A DNA stretch of 7,810 nt from Caldithrix sp. (GCA_004357015.1 SMXE01000029.1:1-7810); one strand, 5' to 3'; positions 1 to 6,129 are shown, counted from the stretch's first letter. Notes: generated by a model not told the origin, from the letters alone. A program made the numbers and translations.

Positions 1-579
1 CAGAATCTCCTGAGCAGGAGGGATCTGGTCATGGCGTCCATGCCCGTGGACTACGACTACCGTCCGGATCAAATGTCTTCCTATCTGGATGTGTTGGAAG
101 CGAGACTGAACCGGGCATCAGCAGTTCAGGAAGTCATCGAAGACAAGTTCTTGCAGACACGCAAGCAAATAAAACACATCCCTTCTATCAAGCCCGTGCT
201 CGGCGCGCGCGTAACTGACAAGTTTGGCATTAGAAACGATCCGTTTGTGGAACGGGTTAAACACCACAACGGTATCGATCTTTCTGCCCGCTACGGCACA
301 AAAATCTACGCGGCAGCCGCTGGAACTGTAGAGTTCACGCGGAAACGCTACCGGCTGAATAAAGGGTACGGCAGGGTCGTCATAATTAACCACGGCTACG
401 GTTACAAAACCCTGTACGGTCATCTTTCGAAAATTAGCGTCAAGCCCGGACAAAGGGTTGAGCGTTGGCAATCCATCGGACTCTCGGGCGATACCGGCCG
501 CGCCACGGGTCCTCACTTGCACTACGAAGTCTGGCTCAACGGCCGTCCGCAGAATCCGGAGGATTTTATTCTGGATTAG
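1..579 (+). CDS. M23-family zinc metallopeptidase, 5' end outside the window
   Basis: This is the C-terminal part of a LytM/M23 peptidase, a family of zinc endopeptidases that cut peptidoglycan cross-bridges in the cell envelope. The catalytic domain covers about the last 130 residues. It shows the metal motif HHNGID (bases 262-279), YGHL (415-426) and GPHLHYEV (511-534), which supply the zinc ligands and catalytic histidines. A charged, probably helical segment precedes the domain and ends in IPSIKPV, a linker typical of the longer family members. The frame stays open to base 1, so I treat the gene as truncated by the window edge. An ATG at 31 with AGGAGG at 16-21 could be read as a start, but it would give a protein without the signal peptide or membrane anchor such enzymes normally need. 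All motif residues are present, so it is probably active. The exact substrate cannot be told. Confidence 0.85.
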   Translation, partial: QNLLSRRDLVMASMPVDYDYRPDQMSSYLDVLEARLNRASAVQEVIEDKFLQTRKQIKHIPSIKPVLGARVTDKFGIRNDPFVERVKHHNGIDLSARYGTKIYAAAAGTVEFTRKRYRLNKGYGRVVIINHGYGYKTLYGHLSKISVKPGQRVERWQSIGLSGDTGRATGPHLHYEVWLNGRPQNPEDFILD

Positions 580-607
580 CATGCTTGAGCAACGTAAGAG
601 TTGAGCG

Positions 608-632
608 AAGGGAGTTGAAAGACTCCCTTTTT
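608..632 (+). terminator. Intrinsic terminator after the M23 peptidase gene
   Basis: AAGGGAGT (608-615) and ACTCCCTT (622-629) form a perfect 8-bp stem around the loop TGAAAG, followed by T residues to 632. It lies 28 bases past the peptidase stop codon and separates that transcript from the pyr operon. A second run of six T at 641-646 has no comparable stem. Confidence 0.85.
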
Positions 633-706
633 CATGGGCCTTTTTTCGCGTGAATCGCTGCCCCATCGTGTCCGAATTTTGCTCCTCGCTGATGCCGAGT
701 TTTCTC

Positions 707-735
707 TTGACAATAAACCAAATAATGAGTAAGAT
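707..735 (+). promoter_or_regulatory. Sigma-70-type promoter of the pyr operon
   Basis: A perfect -35 hexamer TTGACA (707-712) is followed by a 17-base spacer and the -10 hexamer TAAGAT (730-735, five of six consensus bases). Transcription would begin near A742, giving a leader of about 117 bases before the pyrR ATG at 859. The site lies downstream of the previous gene's terminator and directly upstream of the attenuator, as expected for the main pyr promoter. Confidence 0.85.
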
Positions 736-752
736 GCGCACATAGAAATTTT

Positions 753-785
753 CCCTTTAAACCTGTCCGGCGAGATGGGAAAGGG
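753..785 (+). promoter_or_regulatory. PyrR-binding RNA loop (anti-antiterminator)
   Basis: The RNA folds as a lower stem CCCTTT (753-758) with AAAGGG (780-785), a 5'-side AAA bulge (759-761), an upper stem CCTGTC (762-767) with GATGGG (774-779, two G-U pairs) and the hexaloop CGGCGA (768-773). This matches the known PyrR-binding loop of Bacillus pyr leaders: a purine bulge on the 5' side, a short upper stem and a CNGNGA hexaloop in a UCCNGNGAG context. One consensus U-G pair is replaced here by U-A, so pairing is kept. UMP-bound PyrR should stabilise this loop and favour termination downstream. Its position between promoter and pyrR supports the call. Confidence 0.85.
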
Positions 786-820
786 TTCGTTGACATATCA
801 AAGAAGTGCCTTCTCGCGGG
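767..820 (+). promoter_or_regulatory. Candidate antiterminator of the pyr attenuator
   Basis: The segment GCGAGATGG (770-778), part of the PyrR-binding loop, can pair with CCTTCTCGC (809-817), the 5' arm of the downstream terminator. Eight of nine positions pair, with one U-U mismatch. C767 and C768 can add pairs with G819 and G818 if G769 bulges. This structure cannot coexist with either the binding loop or the terminator, which is the switching logic of PyrR attenuation. The pairing is seen in the sequence; its use as a switch is inferred from the Bacillus system. Confidence 0.7.
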
Positions 821-858
821 TTGCGATGGAGGCTTTTTTGTGGGCCGATTCAAGCTAA
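775..858 (+). CDS. Possible 27-codon leader peptide abutting pyrR
   Basis: An open frame in the pyrR leader runs from ATG 775 to TAA 856-858, directly against the pyrR ATG at 859 and in the same frame. Its C-terminal residues would be AFLWADSS. Other in-frame starts are TTG 790 and ATG 826. It spans the 3' arm of the PyrR-binding loop and the whole attenuator terminator. None of its starts has a convincing ribosome binding site; AAAGGG (780-785) before TTG 790 is the best. An open frame of this length is not rare by chance. I list it because pyrR itself lacks a Shine-Dalgarno sequence and could be translated by reinitiation. It may well not be translated. Confidence 0.2.
   Translation: MGKGSLTYQRSAFSRVAMEAFLWADSS
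808..839 (+). terminator. Attenuator terminator upstream of pyrR
   Basis: GCCTTC (808-813) and TCGC (814-817) pair with GCGA (823-826) and GGAGGC (828-833) around the loop GGGTT. T827 is bulged and one pair is U-G. Six T residues follow (834-839). This 10-bp, partly GC-rich hairpin with a U tract is a typical intrinsic terminator. It lies inside the pyrR leader, so it would stop transcription before the operon when the antiterminator does not form. Its 3' arm contains GGAGG, the strongest Shine-Dalgarno-like sequence near pyrR, but 26 bases from the ATG. Confidence 0.85.
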
Positions 859-1413
859 ATGTCCAAAAAGAATACAGTAGAAATCATGGATCCCGCCGGG
901 CTCAACCGTACCGTCACCCGGTTAGCGCACGAGATTGTGGAGCGCAACCGCGGTGTGGAAGACTTGGTGCTTTTGGGCGTCAGAACGCGCGGCGTGCCGC
1001 TGGCCCAACGCCTGAATGGCAAGATCGAGCAGATTGAAGGCAAGCTCCTTCCGCTTGGCGTGCTGGATGTGACCATGTATCGCGACGACGTTTTCAAGAA
1101 AATCAAGCAGCCGGTGGTACGAACCACAGAAATCGACTTCGATATCGACGGCAAAACCGTGGTGATTGTGGATGATGTGCTTTATACCGGCCGCACGGTC
1201 CGGGCCGCGCTGGATGAAGTCATCGATTTCGGGCGGCCCACGGAAATTCAACTCGCTGTTCTGGTGGACCGCGGCCACCGCGAGTTGCCGATTCACGCCG
1301 ATTACGTTGGCAAGAACATTCCGACATCGCCGGGAGAAGAGGTGAGGGTGCAATTCAAAGAAGTGGACGATGTGGATGGCGTGTTTCTCATAAAATCCGG
1401 GAAGGTTGACTAA
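859..1413 (+). CDS. pyrR: PyrR, pyr operon attenuation regulator / uracil phosphoribosyltransferase
   Basis: PyrR binds pyr leader RNA in response to uridine nucleotides. Many members also make UMP from uracil and PRPP. The 184-residue length is normal for the family. The PRPP-binding motif VVIVDDVLYTGRT is at residues 101-113. LAHEIVERN (22-30), VRTRGVPLAQRL (41-52) and DRGHRELPI (137-145) are also typical PyrR segments. The ATG at 859 fits the usual PyrR N-terminus, and a stop codon lies directly before it in frame, so no upstream start exists. There is no Shine-Dalgarno sequence at a normal distance. The gene follows a matching RNA target, so autoregulation by attenuation is likely. It is first in an operon with pyrB, whose start codon follows the pyrR stop with no gap. 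Confidence 0.95.
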   Translation: MSKKNTVEIMDPAGLNRTVTRLAHEIVERNRGVEDLVLLGVRTRGVPLAQRLNGKIEQIEGKLLPLGVLDVTMYRDDVFKKIKQPVVRTTEIDFDIDGKTVVIVDDVLYTGRTVRAALDEVIDFGRPTEIQLAVLVDRGHRELPIHADYVGKNIPTSPGEEVRVQFKEVDDVDGVFLIKSGKVD

Positions 1414-2364
1414 TTGGAATTCAACAGGAAACATCTGTTAGGCCTGGAGGGTTTTACCAAAAAAGAGATCACCCACATTCTGGATACAGCCGAATCATTC
1501 AAAGAAGTCCTCTCCCGTCCCATTCCCAAAGTACCAACGCTGCGCGGCAAAACAATTGTCAATCTTTTTTTTGAAGACTCCACCAGAACGCGAATTTCGT
1601 TTGAACTGGCCGAAAAAAGACTGTCAGCGGATTCGGTGAATTTCTCTGCTTCGACCTCGTCGGTTAAAAAGGGCGAAACGCTGCGCGACACCGCCCGCAA
1701 CATCGAGGCGATGAAGATCGACCTGGTGGTGATCCGGCATGGCGCCGCCGGCGCGCCACATTTTTTGACCCGCTGCGTGGACGCCGCTATCATCAATGCC
1801 GGAGACGGCGCGCACGAGCATCCGACTCAGGGGCTGCTGGATCTCATGACGCTCCGGGACAAGTTTGATAATCTCAAAGGACTCAAGGTTGCCATAGTGG
1901 GCGATATTGCCCATAGCCGCGTGGCGCGGTCTAACATTTACGGCTTGCAGGCCATGGGCGCGGAGGTTGCGCTGTGCGGGCCTGCCACTTTTATGCCGTA
2001 CGAGGCGGCACACTGGGGTACCGAGATTTTTTTTGACATCGACGAGTGCATCGAGTGGGCCGACGTGCTCAACGTTCTGAGAATTCAACTTGAGCGGCAG
2101 CACAAGGGGCTGTTTCCATCCATTCGTGAGTACCACGCACTTTTCGGTGTGACGCGGAAACGGCTGGATCAGGCCCGAAAGGATATCACGATTTTGCATC
2201 CAGGCCCGATCAATCGCGGTGTGGAAATTGAAAGCGAGCTGGCGGACAGTGAATGTTCACTCATTCTGAACCAGGTCACAAATGGCGTCGCTGTGCGGAT
2301 GGCGGTACTTTATCTTTTGAGCGGAGAGAGCGAAGACGGCAGCGCAAAAGGGGGAGAGAGTTGA
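1414..2364 (+). CDS. pyrB: Aspartate carbamoyltransferase, catalytic chain
   Basis: PyrB condenses carbamoyl phosphate with aspartate to N-carbamoylaspartate, the committed step of pyrimidine synthesis in the cytoplasm. The 316-residue chain has the carbamoyl-phosphate loop STRTR (56-60), the lysine of the KKGET loop (K86), [11 protein letters not shown] (136-146) and [11 protein letters not shown] (262-272). The start is TTG 1414, immediately after the pyrR stop TAA. The N-terminus NRKHLLGLE matches the family, which supports this non-ATG start. AAGG at 1402-1405 with an 8-base spacer is a modest ribosome binding site, so translational coupling to pyrR is likely. No regulatory chain gene (pyrI) is present; the next gene is pyrC, with which ATCase forms complexes in some bacteria. 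Confidence 0.96.
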   Translation: MEFNRKHLLGLEGFTKKEITHILDTAESFKEVLSRPIPKVPTLRGKTIVNLFFEDSTRTRISFELAEKRLSADSVNFSASTSSVKKGETLRDTARNIEAMKIDLVVIRHGAAGAPHFLTRCVDAAIINAGDGAHEHPTQGLLDLMTLRDKFDNLKGLKVAIVGDIAHSRVARSNIYGLQAMGAEVALCGPATFMPYEAAHWGTEIFFDIDECIEWADVLNVLRIQLERQHKGLFPSIREYHALFGVTRKRLDQARKDITILHPGPINRGVEIESELADSECSLILNQVTNGVAVRMAVLYLLSGESEDGSAKGGES

Positions 2365-3680
2365 AAACGATCGCGCAAAACGCAGCTTGTCAAAAAGTCG
2401 ACAAGATTCTGTTTAGGAATGCCCTTGTGGTGGACCCGGAAAAGGGCTCGCAAACCAAATCTGACGTCGTTGTCGAGGGTGGAAAATTCGAAGAAATCGG
2501 TAAGATTGATGCCACCGGATTTGACGGCAAGGTCGTCGAGGTCAACGGCAAAGTTTTGTGTCCGGGTCTCATCGATATGCACGTGCACCTGCGGCAGCCC
2601 GGCCGGGAGGATGAAGAAACCGTAGAGTCGGGCGCCCTGGCTGCAATGGCTGGCGGATTTACGGCCGTGTGCCCCATGCCAAACACTGATCCGGCGACAG
2701 ATACGGCCGAGATTGTTGGTTTTCTCAAAGAACGCGCTCAGGACCTGCTGGTGGATGTTTACCCCATCGCGGCAGTCACGCGAGGGCGGGCGGGCGAGGA
2801 ACTCACCGAAATGGGCAGCCTGGTCGAAGCAGGTGCGGTTGCGTTTTCGGATGATGGCGACCCGGTGGCCACTGCGGGTATTCTGCGTCGGGCCATGGAG
2901 TATGTCCGCATGTTCGATGTGCCGATCATCGAGCATTGCGAGGACAAAACGCTTTCGCGCGGTGGCGCAATGAATGAAAGCGCGGTCTCAACGCGATTGG
3001 GCCTTCCGGGCATTCCGGGCATTTCCGAAGATGTGACGGTGGCGAGAGATATTGAGGTCGCAGCCTTCACCGGCGCGAAGCTGCATATCGCACATATTTC
3101 TACCGCAAACGCGGTGGAGTTGGTGAGGCAGGCAAAGAAAAGAGGCATCCATGTGACATGCGAAGTCACGCCGCACCATTTTACCCTGAATGACGAAGTC
3201 GTAAGCTCGTTCGACAGTAATTTCAAGATGCATCCTCCGCTGCGAACTCAAGCGGATGTGGCGGCAATGTTGGAAGGTTTGAAAGACGGCACCATCGATG
3301 TTATAGCAACTGACCACGCACCGCATTCAATCGAGGAAAAAGAGGTGGAATTCGATGCAGCGCCGTTCGGGATTCTGGGGCTCGAAACCGCGCTCGGGCT
3401 GGTCATGAAGCAACTGGTTCATCCGGGGATTCTAACATTGCCGCAGGCCATCGCAAAAATGACCTCAAACCCGGCAAGTATTCTGCGGTTGCAACGAGGC
3501 GTGCTGAGAAAGGGCGCCGCGGCATCGGTGACCATATTTGACCCGGATGTTGCGTGGACCGTCGATAAATCTGCTCTGAAGTCCAAATCAAAAAACACGC
3601 CCTTTGACGGCTGGAATCTGACCGGCAGAGTCGTGGGGCTTTACAGCAAAGGCCGTTGGTGGCCGGCCGAGACAGAGTAG
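2361..3680 (+). CDS. pyrC: Dihydroorotase, class I
   Basis: PyrC cyclises N-carbamoylaspartate to dihydroorotate, the step after PyrB. I choose TTG 2361 as the start: it overlaps the pyrB stop in TTGA and follows the purine-rich GGGGGAG at 2350-2356. This gives 439 residues, slightly longer than the roughly 430 usual for the class. The frame is open further upstream inside pyrB, but those codons do not resemble a dihydroorotase N-terminus. Zinc-binding and catalytic motifs are intact: HVHLRQPG (74-81), the aspartates of SDDGD (163-167), EHCED (191-195), HIAHIS (242-247) and ATDHAPH (316-322). It is therefore probably an active enzyme, not one of the degenerate PyrC-like subunits known beside some pyrB genes. 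Confidence 0.96.
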   Translation: MKTIAQNAACQKVDKILFRNALVVDPEKGSQTKSDVVVEGGKFEEIGKIDATGFDGKVVEVNGKVLCPGLIDMHVHLRQPGREDEETVESGALAAMAGGFTAVCPMPNTDPATDTAEIVGFLKERAQDLLVDVYPIAAVTRGRAGEELTEMGSLVEAGAVAFSDDGDPVATAGILRRAMEYVRMFDVPIIEHCEDKTLSRGGAMNESAVSTRLGLPGIPGISEDVTVARDIEVAAFTGAKLHIAHISTANAVELVRQAKKRGIHVTCEVTPHHFTLNDEVVSSFDSNFKMHPPLRTQADVAAMLEGLKDGTIDVIATDHAPHSIEEKEVEFDAAPFGILGLETALGLVMKQLVHPGILTLPQAIAKMTSNPASILRLQRGVLRKGAAASVTIFDPDVAWTVDKSALKSKSKNTPFDGWNLTGRVVGLYSKGRWWPAETE

Positions 3681-3699
3681 CCGGAGCAGTCGTGAATCG

Positions 3700-4245
3700 A
3701 TGACATTTGTACCGCGGCAGATGTTTTTTACCAAAGGCGTCGGCAAGCACCGGGAGAAACTGACGAGCTTTGAGCTTGCCTTGCGCAACGCCGCCATTGC
3801 TGAATTCAACCTGGTAAAGGTCTCGAGTATCTTCCCACCAAACTGCAAAATAGTTTCCAGACGTGTAGGCCTCAAGCAATTGAAACCTGGCCAGATCGTT
3901 TACTCAGTCATCAGTCAGGCTGAATCCAATGAGCCGCATCGTTTGATGGCGGCGTCCGTTGGCGTGGCCATTCCAAAAGACACGAGCCGCTACGGCTATC
4001 TTTCCGAGCACCACAGTTTCGGTGAACGTGAGGGTGTCGCGGGCGATTACGCTGAGGATCTGGCGGCAACGATGCTGGGCACAATTCTCGGCGTCGATTT
4101 TGATCCGGATTTTTCCTGGGATGAGAAGAAAGAACTGTGGCGAATCAGCGGGCAAATCGTGCGGACCAGAAACGTCACGCAGTCGGCTATCGGCGACAAG
4201 AACGGTCTGTGGAGCACAGTGATTGCCGCCGCTGTCCTAATCTGA
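3700..4245 (+). CDS. pdaD: Pyruvoyl-dependent arginine decarboxylase
   Basis: This enzyme converts arginine to agmatine and CO2 with a covalent pyruvoyl cofactor instead of pyridoxal phosphate. It is best known in archaea and is also found in Chlamydiae and some other bacteria. The 181-residue proenzyme carries the self-cleavage site VSSI, with Ser42-Ser43 encoded by TCG AGT at 3823-3828. Cleavage would give a short beta chain and an alpha chain whose Ser43 becomes the pyruvoyl group. N37, five residues before the site, matches a conserved Asn of the Methanocaldococcus enzyme by my recollection. E103 in YGYLSEHH is a likely active-site acid. DYAEDLAATML (117-127) is also family-like. The gene starts 19 bases after pyrC with only GGAG (3683-3686) as a distant ribosome binding site. 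The agmatinase gene follows directly, which strongly supports arginine as substrate. Confidence 0.9.
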   Translation: MTFVPRQMFFTKGVGKHREKLTSFELALRNAAIAEFNLVKVSSIFPPNCKIVSRRVGLKQLKPGQIVYSVISQAESNEPHRLMAASVGVAIPKDTSRYGYLSEHHSFGEREGVAGDYAEDLAATMLGTILGVDFDPDFSWDEKKELWRISGQIVRTRNVTQSAIGDKNGLWSTVIAAAVLI

Positions 4246-4246
4246 A

Positions 4247-5113
4247 ATGGCTCGTTTTTTGGACTTGCCGCCTGAACAGGCGGACCTTGAGGATGCAAGG
4301 GCGGTCATTTTGCCACTGCCTTTCGAAGCTACTACTACTTACGGAAAGGGAACGGGGCGTGGTCCTGCAGCAATTATCGAGGCCTCAACTCAGGTCGAGC
4401 TCTACGACGAAGAGTTAAATGAGGAGCCGTGCCAAATCGGCATTGCTACGGCGAGACCGCCCGAGGGATTCTCCTCTGACCCGGAGGAAGCAATTGCGCA
4501 GATTTCGGCTGCGTGCGAAGTGCTGCTTGAGCGCGGGAAGTTTGTAGTGGGGCTTGGTGGCGAGCATACGGTCTCTGTGGGATTGATTCGGGCATACTCA
4601 AAATATTTTCCCGACGTGCGGGTTCTGCAGTTGGACGCGCATAGCGACTTGCGGGATATTTACCAGGGTTCAAAATTCAATCATGCCTGTGTGATGGCGC
4701 GGGTGAGTGAGATATGTCCCTATGTCGGGGTTGGTGTTCGCAGCGGCGTGGCCGGTGAAAGAGCGGTGCTCAACCCTCCGTCGAGATTGATTTACGCACA
4801 CGAGATGCGGAGAAACACGGAATGGGTAGAGGAAGTCGTCGGTGCGCTGGCAGGTCCGGTTTACATCACCATCGATCTCGATTTTCTGGACCCGTCCATC
4901 ATGCCTTCTGTCGGCGCACCGGAGCCGGGCGGATTCCTCTGGTATGAGACACTGGAGTTTCTCAGACAGGTGATCAACTCGCACACTGTGGTCGGATTTG
5001 ATGTTGTCGAGCTTTCGCCGAAAACCGACCTGCCTGCCTCTGATTTCCTGGCAGCGAAACTCATTTACAAGCTGCTCGGGTACTTGTTCGAAGACGAGCT
5101 AGAAAAATCTTGA
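4247..5113 (+). CDS. speB: Agmatinase (ureohydrolase family)
   Basis: The product is a ureohydrolase of 288 residues that should split agmatine into putrescine and urea with a binuclear manganese centre. All metal-ligand motifs are present: GGEH (H107), DAHSD (D130, H132, D134) and TIDLDFLDPS (D210, D212). APEPGG (224-229) and VVGFDVVELSP (248-258) are also typical. Arginase and other ureohydrolases share these motifs, so the substrate rests on context: the start codon lies 1 base after the stop of the arginine decarboxylase gene, giving a complete arginine-to-putrescine route. No Shine-Dalgarno sequence is visible before ATG 4247, so translation probably depends on coupling to the preceding gene. 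Its last codons overlap the -35 element of the rplM promoter. Confidence 0.92.
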   Translation: MARFLDLPPEQADLEDARAVILPLPFEATTTYGKGTGRGPAAIIEASTQVELYDEELNEEPCQIGIATARPPEGFSSDPEEAIAQISAACEVLLERGKFVVGLGGEHTVSVGLIRAYSKYFPDVRVLQLDAHSDLRDIYQGSKFNHACVMARVSEICPYVGVGVRSGVAGERAVLNPPSRLIYAHEMRRNTEWVEEVVGALAGPVYITIDLDFLDPSIMPSVGAPEPGGFLWYETLEFLRQVINSHTVVGFDVVELSPKTDLPASDFLAAKLIYKLLGYLFEDELEKS

Positions 5114-5138
5114 CTCTTAATGCCTGTTTTGCTATCTT
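5110..5138 (+). promoter_or_regulatory. Extended -10 promoter of the rplM operon
   Basis: TTGACT (5110-5115), a 17-base spacer and TATCTT (5133-5138) form a strong sigma-70-like promoter. TG at 5130-5131, one base before the -10 box, makes it an extended -10 promoter. Transcription would start near 5145, about 37 bases before rplM. The -35 box overlaps the speB stop codon TGA (5111-5113), so this promoter gives the ribosomal-protein genes their own expression although no terminator separates them from speB. Confidence 0.8.
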
Positions 5139-5167
5139 GCCGAATTGCATTTTTGAGAATGAAGTTT

Positions 5168-5173
5168 AAGGAG
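5168..5173 (+). promoter_or_regulatory. Ribosome binding site fixing the TTG start of rplM
   Basis: AAGGAG lies 8 bases before TTG 5182. It is one of the best Shine-Dalgarno matches in the window. It supports the TTG, as the deduced N-terminus MKTY is the usual L13 start. Confidence 0.85.
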
Positions 5174-5181
5174 AGTAAGCT

Positions 5182-5622
5182 TTGAAGACATACATCGCCA
5201 ACCCCGAGGAAGTTGAACAAAAATGGCTGTTGGTGGACGCCAACGGACAGGTGCTGGGCAGACTTGCCAGCCAGGTGGCTACGATTCTGCGGGGGAAACA
5301 CAAGCCGATTTTTTCTCCCCACATGGACGTGGGTGATCATGTTGTAATTATTAACGCTGACAAGATCCGCGTCACTGGCAAGAAAGCATCGACAAAGCGA
5401 TACTATCGTCACACTGGTTATCCCGGCGGTTTGCGTTCTGACTCGTTCGAGCAACTCATGCAGAAGGCGCCGGAGCAGATTTTAAAGAAAGCGATTTGGG
5501 GTATGATGCCCCACAATAAGTTGGGCAAGAAGATGGTCAAGAAGCTGCGCGTCTACGCAGGCGAAGCACATCCCCATGAAGCACAGAAACCCGAAAAAAT
5601 TGAACTTAAATTGATTAAGTAA
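5182..5622 (+). CDS. rplM: 50S ribosomal protein L13
   Basis: L13 is an early-assembling protein of the large ribosomal subunit. The 146-residue length is typical. The N-terminus MKTYIANPEEVEQKW, the segment VLGRLASQVA (24-33) and the C-terminal signature GMMPHNKLGKKM plus LRVYAGEAHPHE are diagnostic. Translation starts at TTG with a strong ribosome binding site. The gene is first behind its own promoter, and rpsI follows after 9 bases, the near-universal bacterial rplM-rpsI pair. In some bacteria L13 represses this operon at the leader, but the leader of about 37 bases here shows no obvious structure. Confidence 0.98.
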   Translation: MKTYIANPEEVEQKWLLVDANGQVLGRLASQVATILRGKHKPIFSPHMDVGDHVVIINADKIRVTGKKASTKRYYRHTGYPGGLRSDSFEQLMQKAPEQILKKAIWGMMPHNKLGKKMVKKLRVYAGEAHPHEAQKPEKIELKLIK

Positions 5623-5631
5623 GAGGATTTA

Positions 5632-6024
5632 ATGAAGAACCAGGTATTTAGCGCCATCGGAAGAAGAAAAGAAGCTGTTGCCAGAGTGCGTCTCGTTCCG
5701 GGTGATGGCAAGTTTACTGTCAACAAGAAGCCGCTTTTGGAGTTTTTCAAGCGCGAGATTTTGCAGATGATCATCGAGCAGCCCTTGAACTTGACCGAAA
5801 CCCTTGGCAAGTACGATATCTATGCCAATGTTCGAGGTGGCGGCCTTTCGGGACAGGCAGGCGCCGTTCGTTTGGGTATTGCCCGAGCGCTCATAAAAGT
5901 GGACGAGGAATACCGTCCTCCGTTGAAAACCGCGGGCTTGCTTACCCGCGACCCGAGAATGATAGAACGGAAAAAGTACGGCCAACCCGGCGCCCGCAAG
6001 AGATTTCAATTTTCTAAGCGATAA
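5632..6024 (+). CDS. rpsI: 30S ribosomal protein S9
   Basis: S9 belongs to the head of the small subunit, where its C-terminal tail reaches the P-site tRNA. The 130-residue protein has the expected [14 protein letters not shown] near the N-terminus, [19 protein letters not shown] in the middle and the basic C-terminus [10 protein letters not shown] ending in the conserved Lys-Arg. AGAGGA at 5622-5627 overlaps the rplM stop codon and serves as ribosome binding site for ATG 5632. It is co-transcribed with rplM. A 105-base structured interval separates it from rpsB. Confidence 0.98.
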   Translation: MKNQVFSAIGRRKEAVARVRLVPGDGKFTVNKKPLLEFFKREILQMIIEQPLNLTETLGKYDIYANVRGGGLSGQAGAVRLGIARALIKVDEEYRPPLKTAGLLTRDPRMIERKKYGQPGARKRFQFSKR

Positions 6025-6025
6025 A

Positions 6026-6105
6026 CATATTTTTCAAATATGCACACTGGCTTGATATTTGGGTGTCCGGCCTTTGCCGGATCAGTTGTATTGGCCAGTG
6101 GAGGA
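6026..6105 (+). promoter_or_regulatory. Structured rpsB leader, candidate r-protein regulatory RNA
   Basis: Several perfect complementary segments crowd this interval. CATATTT (6026-6032) pairs with AAATATG (6036-6042). CAAATAT (6035-6041) pairs instead with ATATTTG (6055-6061), extendable by two U-G pairs, so these hairpins exclude each other. CACTGGC (6045-6051), in the loop of the second hairpin, pairs with GCCAGTG (6094-6100), which would make a pseudoknot. TCCGGC (6066-6071) and GCCGGA (6076-6081) form a hairpin with loop CTTT between them. The last stem abuts GGAGGA (6100-6105). No U tract follows, so it is not a simple terminator. S2 represses rpsB through its leader in Escherichia coli; a similar role here is inference. 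Confidence 0.5.
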
Positions 6106-6119
6106 ACGAACCCAGATTT

Positions 6120-6124
6120 GGAGG
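6120..6124 (+). promoter_or_regulatory. Ribosome binding site of rpsB
   Basis: GGAGG lies 5 bases before ATG 6130. A second Shine-Dalgarno-like sequence, GGAGGA at 6100-6105, is too far upstream (24 bases) to serve this start and lies at the edge of the leader stem, where it might act as a standby or regulatory site. Confidence 0.8.
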
Positions 6125-6129
6125 TTTGA

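Noticed and set aside
31..579. M23 peptidase as a complete 182-residue protein starting at ATG 31
   Set aside because: AGGAGG at 16-21 makes this possible, but the frame stays open to the window edge and the protein would lack any export signal, so a longer gene is more likely.
634..666. Possible hairpin ATGGG with CCCAT after the M23 terminator
   Set aside because: Only 5 bp around a long loop, with no U tract at its 3' side; the perfect hairpin at 608-629 explains termination.
790..818. Second perfect TTGACA (790-795) inside the pyrR leader
   Set aside because: No -10-like hexamer lies 16-18 bases downstream; the region is the GC-rich terminator arm.
840..1037. 65-codon frame from GTG 840 with a good ribosome binding site
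   Set aside because: Most of it overlaps pyrR in another frame and its product is arginine-rich and unlike a known protein. It is kept only as an observation about the GGAGG position.
3538..3569. TTGACC with GATAAA as an internal promoter for the decarboxylase gene
   Set aside because: The spacer would be 20 bases and the -10 match is only four of six, inside pyrC coding sequence.
3661..3668. Palindrome GGCCGGCC near the end of pyrC
   Set aside because: It is a short GC-rich palindrome inside the last codons with no T tract and no room for a loop, so it is not a terminator.
6052..6080. TTGATA (6052-6057) as the -35 box of an rpsB promoter
   Set aside because: Bases 16-18 positions downstream are GC-rich (TGCCGG) and do not resemble a -10 box. 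The sequence is better explained by RNA pairing.
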